Shown: positions 43,918 to 52,538 of the stretch, piece after piece
How positions within the stretch are numbered: position 1 is the first letter of the stretch
How the letters are laid out: each line of letters starts with the position of its first letter
Source: Halobacteriales archaeon QH_7_66_36
GTDB lineage: Archaea > Halobacteriota > Halobacteria > Halobacteriales > Haloarculaceae
Direction: 5' to 3'
Length of the DNA stretch: 64,000 nt
NCBI GenBank assembly: GCA_003021175.1
Contig: PXQV01000013.1
Span: forward strand, 83,903-147,902
The notes under the pieces: model-generated
Told to the model about the DNA's origin: nothing
Database searches by the model: none
The model's input: the letters and a program-made list of their open reading frames with translations, nothing else
Program-made: the position numbers and the translations under genes

Positions 43918-44778
43918 GTTTCAGATGGATTCTTAATCGGTTGTAGTTGGTGCTGGGCAACTACGACCCGACTGGGTTCGTGTTCCAGAGGGACGCTCGT
44001 GGGATTGAAGTCCCGCGAACCCTGCCCAAGTTGGAGCGGACATAGGTTCCAGGTGGGTTCTACGATGTTCGAAGTCTCAAATGAGTGGGTTGTCGCAGAA
44101 GATTGTGTCTGTTCGTATCTTTGATTGGTATTGCTATACAAGCGATACACTCCATATTTTCTAATTACATCCAATCTAAACTCTCCAAAGGGTTTTGTAT
44201 GGGCAGTGCTACAAGTAGCGTGGGCACAGGGAGTGTCCGGGTGCATGTCGCCTCGCCAAGGTCCGACATGCACCGAAATAAGTCGACTACTGCATCGGAC
44301 AGCCACTGGACTGCAATCAACAGTCGTCCTTAGTGGTAAATATCCTTTGCGGTAGTCGGGTGAAATCATGAGTAAGGATACAATTCCCCACCTGGTAAAA
44401 CCCGACCCGACTCTCGATTGGATTCGGTACGGACACGTACGTGCACAGAGACGGCCAAACAACCGAACTAACCCGAAAAACAATCAGAATAGGAAGCACC
44501 TCGGAAGAATCATACTGGTCGAATATCTACCAGTACGCTGGCCTCAATAGCGGAGTTCCAGCCGGAGCGTAGGGGAGTTGAAGATAATCTCATCCGAGCT
44601 ATACTCGGACCAACGAGGCCGTTTCAGACGGACGCCCGTGCGATTGGAGTGGCAGGTCATCGCTCACTACGAGCGTGACATCTCGTCACAAGAATACTCC
44701 CGACAGTTGAAGCCCAGTCTGGGTGACTCCGACGTAGCCATTTGCCCGGCTTCAGATCGTTCTGTACGGCCAAACCAG
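43918..44778 (+). repeat. Decayed CRISPR repeats trailing array 2
   Basis: Past the last recognisable repeat, degenerate 30-mers in the same sense recur at the CRISPR period: 43918 (GTTTCAGATGG), 43982 (GTTCCAGAGGGACGCTCGTG), 44046 (GTTCCAGGTGGG), then 44555 (GTTCCAGCCGG...GTTGAAGA), 44621 (GTTTCAGACGGACGCCCGTG), 44685 (weak, ends AGTTGAAGC) and 44749 (GCTTCAGATCG). Steps are 64-66 nt, and the gap 44046-44555 is close to eight periods. No gene is convincing in 43883-44980; the 194-residue minus-strand frame at 43899-44483 is translated repeat debris. Confidence 0.7.
44240..44274. other. Perfect 11-bp inverted repeat in decayed array tail
   Basis: GGTGCATGTCG and CGACATGCACC form a perfect 11-bp stem around a 13-nt loop, in otherwise gene-free sequence inside the decayed tail of array 2. 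It could be an RNA hairpin, a terminator or a protein site. No T-run follows on either strand. Confidence 0.5.
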
Positions 44779-44802
44779 CCTCTCGAAAATCAAAATCGGA
44801 AC

Positions 44803-44892
44803 ACCGAGACGGGGATTTGAACCGGACTCAGACGTTCCTGCTCGCTCGCATCGCTCGCTGCGCGGGCTGCGACTGACAGGGTTCAAATCTCA
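44803..44892. repeat. tRNA 3'-end fragment with inverted partner (tRNA-Ser side)
   Basis: The plus strand has CCGAGACGGGGATTTGAACC, nearly the same as the acceptor/T-arm end of tRNA-Ser at 44981-45002, then a purine/pyrimidine-poor GCTCGCTCGC-type middle, then AGGGTTCAAATCTCAG, the T-arm inverted. The whole can fold as a long imperfect hairpin. It lies downstream of tRNA-Ser in the direction of transcription. A sister element is at 57630-57716 beside tRNA-Ala. Confidence 0.6.
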
Positions 44893-44980
44893 GCCGCTTC
44901 GCTCCTCACGTCCGTTCGCGGCTCGCTGTCGCTCGCTGTTCACACGAGGTCCTCGCGAACCTCGCTACTCGTCGCAGAAG

Positions 44981-45061
44981 CGCCGGGACGGGGATTTGAA
45001 CCCCGGATCCCAGAGGGAACACGCTTTCCAGGCGTGCGCCTTACCACTCGGCCATCCCGGC
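44981..45061 (-). tRNA. tRNA-Ser (anticodon GGA)
   Basis: 81 nt. The acceptor stem GCCGGGA pairs with TCCCGGC, discriminator G. The anticodon arm is CACGC/GCGTG with loop CTGGAAA (anticodon GGA, reading UCC/UCU). A 14-nt class II variable arm with a TCCC/GGGA stem identifies it as a serine type. The T-arm is CGGGG TTCAAAT CCCCG. No intron and no encoded CCA. It sits alone between the CRISPR debris and a small membrane protein gene. Confidence 0.95.
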
Positions 45062-45108
45062 TCGTACATAATTATCTCAGTCGGCGTATAAAGGGTTTCG
45101 AGACACGG

Positions 45109-45300
45109 TTACCCGAGTCGGGTATCGATAGCGTACGAGAGGCCGGCCGTCACCACGCCGACGCCGACACCGCCGCCGATGAGTACCGGCAGGGAGACGA
45201 CGACGACGCTGGTGATCAGCCGGTAGCCGAGGAGGAGCACGACGAACAGCAGACTGCTCACGATGCCCCACAGGATGCCCCGCTGTACGGTCGGCTCCAT
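45109..45300 (-). CDS. Small membrane protein, hypothetical
   Basis: A 63-residue protein from the ATG at 45300, the end of a longer spurious frame. It has two hydrophobic helices: GILWGIVSSLLFVVLLLGYR (residues about 8-27) and SVVVVSLPVLIGGGVGVGVV (about 31-50), with a short hydrophilic C-terminus. Diverges from the plus-strand gene at 45358 across a 57-nt gap with a TTAAG element on the minus strand. I do not recognise the family. Composition fits a real inner-membrane protein. Confidence 0.7.
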   Translation of the reverse strand: MEPTVQRGILWGIVSSLLFVVLLLGYRLITSVVVVSLPVLIGGGVGVGVVTAGLSYAIDTRLG

Positions 45301-45357
45301 CCATCCCGAGGATTGCGTCGGGGGCGTTCTTAACTCCGGGGGACATCTACCGCCGTT

Positions 45358-46224
45358 GTGGTCAACACTCGCACGCTCGCGGCCGGCTTCGGCGGCCTCG
45401 TCGCGGGGAGCGCGGCCGCCGTCGGCGTCTCGTGGGCACGGGCGCGGCACGTGCCGCTGTCGTCGGTCCACGGCGACAGCTACATCGGCACGGAGTGGCC
45501 GGACCGTCGCGGGCTTCGCGGCGAGCGCGTCGCCGGCGAGATGGCGTCGCTCGACGCGTTCGCGCGTCCCGGCTTCGACCCCGCCGGCGTCCATCCGGAC
45601 GTGCGCGCACTCTACGAGCACACCGCCGAGTTCGAGATGACGCTCGACGCGACGTGGCACCACCCTTTTCGGCTCGGTGCCGCGTTCGCCGCCCGCTGGA
45701 CGAGTCGGACCGAACAGCTGAATCTCCCGGCCCCCGGCGGCGACCCGAAGCATGTCGAGAGCGACCTCCACGAACTCGCCGAACCGGCCGCGACCGCCGA
45801 CCCCCGCGACGCGCCTCGGCTGTGGGTCCGCACGGACACCGACACCGGCGAGGGGGTGTTCGTCGCCCTGTACGCGAGCACCGCGCCGGAGTCGACGGAC
45901 GCGGAGCCCTCCGAGCGACTGGTCAACGTCGCCGTTCCGTTCCCGGGTGCGAGTCTCGCGACCGTCATGCGACTCGCCCACTACGGCGACGGTCTCGAAC
46001 TGTCCACCGACTGTCCCGGCGGCGGGCTCTATCTCCACACGAAATACGGGGGGTTCGCGCTCCCGGCGAGCCAGCGGTTCCGCGTCGGCCCCGCCGCTGA
46101 CATCGACTCGCCCGACCCGCCGGACGGCGTCGAGCGACGGAACGCGGACGTGCTCGCCGACCAGCGGATCCGGCTCGCTGGTCTCCCGCTGGTGACTGTC
46201 CGGTACGCCGCCAGCCGGAGCTGA
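45358..46224 (+). CDS. Hypothetical protein with N-terminal hydrophobic anchor
   Basis: A 288-residue protein from a GTG at 45358. The N-terminus TLAAGFGGLVAGSAAAVGVS is a short hydrophobic helix, probably a membrane anchor or uncleaved signal. The rest is globular and acidic, with PRLWVRTDTDTGEGVFVALY and LVNVAVPFPGASLATVMRLAHYGD. No motif known to me. The same region gives a long opposite-strand frame (up to 46497) that is a GC shadow. Function unknown. Confidence 0.7.
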   Translation: MVNTRTLAAGFGGLVAGSAAAVGVSWARARHVPLSSVHGDSYIGTEWPDRRGLRGERVAGEMASLDAFARPGFDPAGVHPDVRALYEHTAEFEMTLDATWHHPFRLGAAFAARWTSRTEQLNLPAPGGDPKHVESDLHELAEPAATADPRDAPRLWVRTDTDTGEGVFVALYASTAPESTDAEPSERLVNVAVPFPGASLATVMRLAHYGDGLELSTDCPGGGLYLHTKYGGFALPASQRFRVGPAADIDSPDPPDGVERRNADVLADQRIRLAGLPLVTVRYAASRS

Positions 46225-46275
46225 GCCCTCGCCGAGCGATGGGGTTTTGCCGACGGGGCGTGCTATCGTGACCCG

Positions 46276-48285
46276 ATGGAGTTGGAATCGGTGCCCGGTG
46301 TCGGCGCCAAGACCGCGGAGCGACTCCACGAACTCGACGACCCCGAGGCCGCGCTCGAACGCGGCGACGTGGCCGCTATCGCCCGCGCACCCGGTATCTC
46401 TGAGGGGCGTGCGGCCCGCATCGCTCGCGGTGCCATCCGTACGCGCCACGGTGACGACGGCGACTTCCTCGCGACCGACCGCGCCCGCGAACTCCACCGC
46501 GACGCGCTCGCGCTCGTTCAGGAGCGAGCCGTCACTGACTACGCCGAGAAGCGATTAGAGACGCTGTACCCCTCGTCGAGCGCGTCTCGCATCGGGGAGG
46601 TCCGCGAGTTCACCGAGCGGGCGCTCGACCGCGATCCGAACCCCGACACCGTCGCTGCGCTGGCGGATGTCGCGCCGCTGGACCCGCCGAACGACGTTCG
46701 CGTGCGCGATCGCTGTCTCGCGACGACGGATGCCGAGACGTACGCCGAGGCGGACGAGGCGTTCCCCGAACTCTCCGTCGAACTCGTGGAGGACGCGCGC
46801 GAACTGGCGGAGCTCGCCCGCGGCTACGCGACCGTCATCGCGCTCGACGAGCGGTTTGCCGGCGTCGACGTTGACGGCGACGTTCGCGTCGAACCGGACG
46901 CCGTCGACGACCCCGTCTCCGTCGTCCCGGAGCGAGCGCTGGCGTTTTTCGCACGCAACCGCGACCGCATCCGAGCCGCAGCTCAGGTCCACGACGCCGC
47001 GGGCTTGGACGCGCCGCTCGACACCGACACCGTCGACGCCGCGCTCGCCCGACTCACCGAGGAGGGCACCGTCGCGGACGACGACGAACTCGACCGGCTC
47101 TCCGTCGCCGTGGACGACCTCGATGCAGCCGTCTCGATGGCCGAGAGCACCGCCAACGACCGGCTCCGCGAGGCCATCGAGGAGCGGAACGTGACAATCG
47201 AAGGGGCCGACCTGCTCTCGCTCGTCGAGCGGGGTGCCGGCGTCGACTCGCTGCTCGACCGGGAGTTGGCCGACGAGTACGACGAGGCCATCGCTGCGGC
47301 CCGCGACCACCTCGTCGACGCGCTCGCCTTGGACGACCACGCCGCCCGCGCTCGGGCCGCCTTCCCCGACGAGCCGACATTCCCCGTGGAGGCCGACGAC
47401 CGCGTCGTCTCGAAGCTTCGCGAGGAGTTGACCGCCGCGCGCGACCGCCGCGCCGCGCACCTGAAACGCGAGTTGGCTGCCGAGCTAGCCGACCTGCGTG
47501 ACCCCGCCGAGGACCTCGTGGACGCGGCGCTCGAACTGGACGTGGAACTCGCGGTCGCCCGGTTCGCCCGCGACTTCGACTGCACGATGCCGACCTTCGA
47601 CGGCGACGGCGTCCGCATCGAGGGTGGCCGTTCCCCCCTGCTCGACGTGGCGTTCGAGGATGTCGAACCGGTCGACTACGGCGTCGACGGCGTCGCCGTC
47701 CTCTCGGGCGTCAACTCCGGCGGCAAGACCTCGACGCTGGATCTGGTCGGCTTGGTCGCCGTGCTCGGACAGATGGGGCTGCCCGTCCCCGCCGAGTCGG
47801 CCGAACTGGAGCGGTTCGAGGCGCTCCACTATCAGGCCAAATCGCAGGGCACCCTCGACGCCGGCGCGTTCGAGTCGACGCTCCGCGAGTTCGGCGACCT
47901 CGTCGCCGGCGACGACCGCCGGCTCGTACTCGTCGACGAACTCGAATCGATCACGGAGCCGGGCGCGAGCGCGCTCATCATCGCCGGCATCCTCGAAGCC
48001 CTTTACGAGTCGGACGCGACCGCCGTCTTCGTCTCCCACCTCGCCGGGGAGATACGCGACGCCTGCGGGTTCGACGTGCAGGTGGACGGCATCGAGGCGA
48101 CGGGTCTCGTGGACGGCGAACTCCGCGTCGAGCGGTCGCCGGTGAAAGGAAAGCTCGCGCGCTCCACGCCCGAACTCATCGTCGAGAAGTTGGCCCGGGG
48201 ATCGGCGAACGACGCGGAAGCGGCGGGCGAGAGCGGCGACTCGCCCGACGGTTTCTACGACGACCTGTTGGAGAAGTTCGAGTGA
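46276..48285 (+). CDS. MutS-family ATPase with helix-hairpin-helix N-terminus
   Basis: 669 residues. The N-terminus VPGVGAKTAERLHEL is a helix-hairpin-helix DNA-binding motif. The long helical middle has coiled-coil character (AELADLRDPAEDLVDAAL). The C-terminal ATPase is of the MutS type: GVNSGGKTSTLDLVGLVAVL (Walker A), YQAKSQGTLDAGAFESTL, LVLVDELESITEPGASAL (Walker B and signature) and AVFVSHLAGEI. It lacks the mismatch-reading domain I and has no Smr domain, so it is closer to MutS2/MutS5-like archaeal proteins than to MutS1. A role in recombination or DNA-structure binding is inferred. Confidence 0.85.
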   Translation: MELESVPGVGAKTAERLHELDDPEAALERGDVAAIARAPGISEGRAARIARGAIRTRHGDDGDFLATDRARELHRDALALVQERAVTDYAEKRLETLYPSSSASRIGEVREFTERALDRDPNPDTVAALADVAPLDPPNDVRVRDRCLATTDAETYAEADEAFPELSVELVEDARELAELARGYATVIALDERFAGVDVDGDVRVEPDAVDDPVSVVPERALAFFARNRDRIRAAAQVHDAAGLDAPLDTDTVDAALARLTEEGTVADDDELDRLSVAVDDLDAAVSMAESTANDRLREAIEERNVTIEGADLLSLVERGAGVDSLLDRELADEYDEAIAAARDHLVDALALDDHAARARAAFPDEPTFPVEADDRVVSKLREELTAARDRRAAHLKRELAAELADLRDPAEDLVDAALELDVELAVARFARDFDCTMPTFDGDGVRIEGGRSPLLDVAFEDVEPVDYGVDGVAVLSGVNSGGKTSTLDLVGLVAVLGQMGLPVPAESAELERFEALHYQAKSQGTLDAGAFESTLREFGDLVAGDDRRLVLVDELESITEPGASALIIAGILEALYESDATAVFVSHLAGEIRDACGFDVQVDGIEATGLVDGELRVERSPVKGKLARSTPELIVEKLARGSANDAEAAGESGDSPDGFYDDLLEKFE

Positions 48286-48312
48286 TGATGGTTTCAGATA
48301 AACGGGTCGTCG

Positions 48313-48555
48313 CTCGGCCGAGCAACCGCGGTGGGCGGGACTGAAAGGGGCCGTTATCGGCGGCGTCGCCGCCGATTGCTCGGGAGAGCGTCGCTCTTCC
48401 GGTGGTCGATACGGGAAGCACGGCGTCCGGAAGACGCGAGGCGACTGCGTCGCCTCGGCCCGCTCGCGCGGTGCAACCGCGGCCGCCACGGGCCGTGCGA
48501 GCGGCACAGCCGCGAGCAGACGGTCGAGCGCCCGGGGACTTTCTACACCTCGTTG
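48313..48555. repeat. GC-rich intergenic repeat, copy A
   Basis: Fills most of the 360-nt gap before orc1. It shares with 52089-52416: CTCGGCCGAG at the start, GGCGGGACTGAAAGGGGCCG then TTATCGGCGGC, GCCGATTGCTCGGGAGAGCG, TACGGGAAGC and CGGAAGACGC; both end with CGCCCGGGG(A)CTTTCT and GTTG. The middle is made of variable CGGCCCG/CTCGC hairpins. Same orientation as copy B. No coding potential. Confidence 0.75.
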
Positions 48556-48612
48556 CCCTCCTCGTCGCCGGAGTCACTCTTGGCTGAACACTCCTCTCGG
48601 TTCGCCCACACG

Positions 48613-48620
48613 CTTATATG
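48613..48620 (+). promoter_or_regulatory. TATA box of orc1
   Basis: CTTATATG lies 26-33 nt before the ATG at 48646, predicting a very short leader. GAGGTGAAAG at 48631-48640 is also a possible Shine-Dalgarno. Confidence 0.55.
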
Positions 48621-48645
48621 GCCCGCGTAGCGAGGTGAAAGTGAA

Positions 48646-49764
48646 ATGAGCGGGGACATGCTCGGCTGGGACGAGTCGGTGTTCCGCGACGAGAGCGTCT
48701 TCGACTTCGAGTACGTCCCCGAGACGTTCCGTCACCGCGACGAGCAGATGGAGACGCTGCAGTACGCGCTCCGGCCCGCAGTGCGCGGCTCGCGGCCGCT
48801 GAACGTGATGGCGCGCGGCCCACCCGGAACCGGGAAGACGACCGCCGTCCAGAAGCTGTTCGGCGAACTCTCGGGCGTCGCGGACGTGCAGAGCGTCCGG
48901 GTCAACTGTCAGGTGGACTCGACGCGCTACTCCGTCTTCTCCCGGCTCTTCGAGGGGCTGTTCGACTACGAGCCGCCCACCTCGGGCATCTCCTTCAAGA
49001 AGCTGTTCGGGCAGATCACCGACCGACTCGTTGAGGAGGAGGAGGTGCTCGTCGTCGCGCTCGACGACGTGAACTACCTCTTTTACGAGAACGAGGCCTC
49101 GGACACGCTCTACTCGCTGTTGCGCGCCCACGAGGCGCACTCGGGCGCGAAGATCGGTGTCGTGGTCGTCTCCTCGGACCTCGACTTGGATGTCATCGCC
49201 GAACTCGACGGCCGCGTCCAGTCCGTCTTCCGGCCCGAAGAGGTGTACTTCGGGACGTACGGCGAGCGGGAGATCGTCGACATCCTGCAGGAGCGCGTGC
49301 AGCGCGGCTTCCGCGAGGGCGCGCTCGGCACGCAGGCGCTCGACCGCGTGGCCGCGCTCACCGCCGACGCTGGCGGCGACCTCCGTGTCGGCATCGACCT
49401 GCTGCGGCGCGCCGGCCTCACCGCCGAGATGCGCGGCTCCACCGAGGTGACGACCGACGACGTGGACGAGGCCTACGAGCAGGCGAAACACGTCCACCTC
49501 TCCCGGCATCTCCGCGGCCTCTCCGAGTCCGAACGCGCGTTCGTCCGCACGCTCGCCGAACACGACGGCAAGCGCGCCGGCGACGTGTACGACGCGTTCA
49601 ACGACGAGACGGGACTCGGCTACACTCGCTACTCCGAGATTATCAACAAACTCGAACAGCTCGGCCTCGTCGACGCGGAGTACGCCGACGTGGAGGGCCG
49701 CGGCCGCTCGCGCGAACTGTCCCTGTCGTACGACGCGAACGCGGTGCTCGACCGCCTCGACTGA
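48646..49764 (+). CDS. Orc1/Cdc6-type replication initiator
   Basis: A 372-residue AAA+ protein of the Orc1/Cdc6 family, which binds archaeal origins and loads MCM. Walker A is GPPGTGKTT (58-66), Walker B ALDDVNYLF (D140-D141), then sensor 1 (VVSSDLDLD), and GGDLRVGIDLLRRAG as sensor 2. The C-terminal winged helix runs from LSESERAFVRTLAEHDGK to EIINKLEQLGLVDAE. Haloarchaea encode several Orc paralogues, so the number is not assigned. I looked for origin recognition boxes nearby and see none in the 360-nt upstream gap, so an active origin here is not supported. Confidence 0.93.
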   Translation: MSGDMLGWDESVFRDESVFDFEYVPETFRHRDEQMETLQYALRPAVRGSRPLNVMARGPPGTGKTTAVQKLFGELSGVADVQSVRVNCQVDSTRYSVFSRLFEGLFDYEPPTSGISFKKLFGQITDRLVEEEEVLVVALDDVNYLFYENEASDTLYSLLRAHEAHSGAKIGVVVVSSDLDLDVIAELDGRVQSVFRPEEVYFGTYGEREIVDILQERVQRGFREGALGTQALDRVAALTADAGGDLRVGIDLLRRAGLTAEMRGSTEVTTDDVDEAYEQAKHVHLSRHLRGLSESERAFVRTLAEHDGKRAGDVYDAFNDETGLGYTRYSEIINKLEQLGLVDAEYADVEGRGRSRELSLSYDANAVLDRLD

Positions 49765-49791
49765 CGCGCCGGGGTCGTCCTCGCGTCACGC

Positions 49792-52014
49792 CTACGGGTC
49801 GGGCGGGTCGCCGTCCCACGCGTCCATGTCGGCGTAGAAGTTCAACATCGCGTACTTCAGCTTCCCCGGCCGGACGTCGATGTGTTCGCGCCGCTCCTCC
49901 TCGGGGAACGTGTCGCGGACGGAGTAGTCGCCGAGTTCGGCGGCGTTCGACGCGGTGTACCGCTCGTCCAACAGCACGCGGACGCCGAAGTCGTCGGGCG
50001 ACCGGACGACGCGCCCGAGCGCCTGCCGGGTCTTGCGGACGGTCGGCACCTCGACGGCGTAGTTCCAGCCGGCGTCCTCGTCGTCGAAGGCGGTGGCGTA
50101 CGCGCGCTCGACGGCCTCCATCCGGTCGTCGAGATGCGGGTACGGGACGCCGACGACCACGACGGTCCGCGCGTCGTCGCCGTCGTAGCTCACGCCCTCG
50201 CCGAGCGTCCCCCACAGCGACGTGAAGAGGACGCCGTGGTCGTCGGCGACGAACTCCTCCTTGAGTTCTTGCGCGCGGACGCCGGGGCGGTCGAGATACG
50301 GCGTCGCGGCCGTCTCCAGCCGGTGATAGTAGCGTTCCGCCTCCGCGTAGGAGGGACAGAAGACGAGCGTGTTGCCCGGCGTGAACCGGACAGCGCTCGA
50401 CAGCATCTCCGTGACCGTCTCCTGCACGCCGGGGTCGTCCCGCTGGCTCGCGAACAGCGCCGGGATGTCGACGGCGTAGGTGCGGCGGCGCGACTCGGGG
50501 AACTGCTCGCCGTAGGCCATACTCACCGGATCATCGTCTCCATCTTCTCGCGGGCTCCGCCCGCTCGAACGGCCCGCGGAGCGTTGCTCCGCGCCGCCCA
50601 CCCCAAGCACGTCGCCGAGTACGCCGAACGGCCGGAGCGTCGCTGACATCAGCACGGACGCGTGTACGTCCTCGAACAGCGGCTCGGTCACGGAGCGGGG
50701 GATGCAGGCGTACAGTTCCGCCCGGCCGTAGACGCCGCTCTCGTCGCGGCGCACGGAGACGACGGGGTAGGTGCCCGCGGCCACGGAGCCGTCGATCCAC
50801 TCGTCGATGAACCCCGTCGCCTGCAACACCCGACACTCCTTGCGACTCGTCGTCTCGCCCTCCTTGTACTGCTCCTGATACCGCCGGTCGAGCGCCGCGC
50901 CGAGATCCAGCGCCTCCTCGAGGTCCTGTCTGAACCCCGGTCCCTCGTAGACGTCGAGGAAGGCCAACGAGAGGTCGTCGCGACCCTCCTCGTTCTCGAT
51001 GGTGAGGTCCGTCCAGTCGTCGTCGACGGCGTCCCGCCCGACGGAGAGCGCCTCGTCGTACGTGCGCCGCAGGGCGGTGCGGTAGGCGTCGATCACCCGC
51101 TCGGCGGCCTCGGCGCGGTAGTCCTCCACGTCCTCCAGTTCGTCGAGCGCGCCGTCGAGCGTCGTCTCGGCCAACTCGCTGCTCGCGTGGTCGCGGGCAG
51201 CTTCCTCGATATTGTGCGCCTCGTCGAAGACGGCGATGACGTCCTCCGGGTCTCGGCCGATCCACCGGAAGAACTGCTCGCGCACCATCGGGTCGAGCAG
51301 GTGGTGGTAGTTACAGATCACCAGATCGACGCCGTCCATCCCCTCCTTCAGCAGTTCGTAGCCGCAGTAGCCGGCCGCCTCCGCGTACTCGTACACCTCC
51401 TCGGGCGTGCGAACGTCGTCGGTGAGCCACGCGTAGAAGTCGTCGGTGTCCTCCGTGAGATTCGCGTAGAACCGCTCGCAGACGTTCGCCTCCTCGCGGA
51501 GCGCCTCGACGCCCTCCTCGACCGCCTCTAATTCGTCCATCACGTCAGAGCGTGCCGCCGCTGCCTCCTCGTTGCCCGCCTGTGCGGCGTCGAGCAGCTC
51601 CGCCTGTCGCCCTTCGAGTTCGGCGAGCTCCTGCTCTTGATCGACCAGCTCGCGGGTGGTGTCGCGGAGCGCCTGACACTCCTCGTAGCCCACGTCGATG
51701 TGACACATCGACCCCTTGCCGCGGAACACGACCGTCCGGATGGGGTGTTCGCGGGTGATCGCTCGCGCCTCCTCGATGAACTGGCGGGTCTGCTGGTGGA
51801 CGTTCGTCGTGATGACGACCGTCTTGTCCTCGCGGTCGGCGTAATCGAGCGCGGGCACGAGCGAGGCGAGCGTCTTGCCCGTGCCGCAGGCTCCCTCGAA
51901 CAGCACGTCTTGGCCCTCCGCGAGCGCGTCGCTGACGCGGCCCATCGCGTCGCGCTGATGCTCGTACGGTTCCTCGTACGGGAAGTAGCGGAGGAACGAC
52001 GCCGTCTCTGCCAC
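49792..52014 (-). CDS. XPD/Rad3-like DNA helicase (DEAD_2 family)
   Basis: 740 residues. An SF2 helicase with the XPD arrangement: Walker A GACGTGKT (41-48), four spaced Cys that could hold the 4Fe-4S cluster (GSMCHID, EECQAL, NVCERF, GYCGYEL), DEAH box VFDEAHNIEEAA, LMSATLRPFGVLGDVL, and the C-terminal GTLGEGVSYDGDD and QALGRVVRSPDDFGVRVL. XPD-type enzymes unwind 5'-3' in nucleotide excision repair. The frame extends upstream to 52248 through repeat DNA; I choose GTG at 52014 (VAETASFLRYFPYEEPYEHQ) because a TATA box is placed correctly for it. Convergent with orc1 across a 27-nt gap. Confidence 0.9.
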   Translation of the reverse strand: MAETASFLRYFPYEEPYEHQRDAMGRVSDALAEGQDVLFEGACGTGKTLASLVPALDYADREDKTVVITTNVHQQTRQFIEEARAITREHPIRTVVFRGKGSMCHIDVGYEECQALRDTTRELVDQEQELAELEGRQAELLDAAQAGNEEAAAARSDVMDELEAVEEGVEALREEANVCERFYANLTEDTDDFYAWLTDDVRTPEEVYEYAEAAGYCGYELLKEGMDGVDLVICNYHHLLDPMVREQFFRWIGRDPEDVIAVFDEAHNIEEAARDHASSELAETTLDGALDELEDVEDYRAEAAERVIDAYRTALRRTYDEALSVGRDAVDDDWTDLTIENEEGRDDLSLAFLDVYEGPGFRQDLEEALDLGAALDRRYQEQYKEGETTSRKECRVLQATGFIDEWIDGSVAAGTYPVVSVRRDESGVYGRAELYACIPRSVTEPLFEDVHASVLMSATLRPFGVLGDVLGVGGAEQRSAGRSSGRSPREDGDDDPVSMAYGEQFPESRRRTYAVDIPALFASQRDDPGVQETVTEMLSSAVRFTPGNTLVFCPSYAEAERYYHRLETAATPYLDRPGVRAQELKEEFVADDHGVLFTSLWGTLGEGVSYDGDDARTVVVVGVPYPHLDDRMEAVERAYATAFDDEDAGWNYAVEVPTVRKTRQALGRVVRSPDDFGVRVLLDERYTASNAAELGDYSVRDTFPEEERREHIDVRPGKLKYAMLNFYADMDAWDGDPPDP

Positions 52015-52035
52015 ACCGGCGTTCGGACGCTCTCG

Positions 52036-52044
52036 GATAAAAAG
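52036..52044 (-). promoter_or_regulatory. TATA-like box of helicase gene
   Basis: TTTTTATCC on the minus strand, 22-30 nt before the GTG at 52014. It fits a leaderless transcript and argues against the longer start at 52248. Confidence 0.5.
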
Positions 52045-52088
52045 GGTCGGGCGCACGATGAGATACTGTTCAAATACTCGGGCTGTCA

Positions 52089-52416
52089 CTCGGCCGAGAA
52101 ACCGCAGCAGGCGGGACTGAAAGGGGCCGTTATCGGCGGCTGCGCCGCCGATTGCTCGGGAGAGCGCCACTCTCCCGGTGGACGCTACGGGAAGCCCGGC
52201 GTTCGGAAGACGCGGAGCGTCTTCCGCAGCCCAGCAGCAATAGGACACCGCACCGCAGCCCGACCGACGGGCGGGGGAGGCGCGCAGCGAGGGCCGCTCG
52301 CGACACCGCTGCTCACACGGCCCGTGGACCGACGGTCCGCGCTGCTCGCACGGCCCGCAGACCGCTGGTCCGCGCTGCGCGCGACCGCAGCGCCCGGGGC
52401 TTTCTCCACCCTGTTG
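52089..52416. repeat. GC-rich intergenic repeat, copy B
   Basis: Main content of the 524-nt gap between the helicase and the CARDB-like gene. It shares a left core and a right end with copy A at 48313-48555, in the same orientation. It is 85 nt longer, with extra internal units of the CGGCCCGTGGACCG/CGGCCCGCAGACCG kind. Beyond it, 52417-52538 holds only the promoter region of the next gene (TTTTG at about 52505). Confidence 0.75.
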
Positions 52417-52538
52417 CTAGCTCATCCAACTGAACCGCTTTTATTCGAATACTACCCACGATGGATACGCTGGAACGCGGGCATACACTCCCCCACGGGA
52501 ACGCTTTTGCGGGCTGAACCCATATCCAAGTTAATCTA

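Noticed and set aside
43899..44483. A 194-residue minus-strand frame after array 2
   Set aside because: It contains translated decayed repeats (DFNPTSVPLE) and no family features; codon use is unlike neighbouring genes.
45109..46497. A 462-residue minus-strand frame opposite the 45358-46224 gene
   Set aside because: Only its last 63 codons look real (two hydrophobic helices). The rest is Arg/Gly-rich shadow of the plus-strand gene.
48286..48645. Replication origin next to orc1
   Set aside because: No origin recognition box pairs or AT-rich unwinding region are visible in the upstream gap, only the GC-rich repeat and a promoter.
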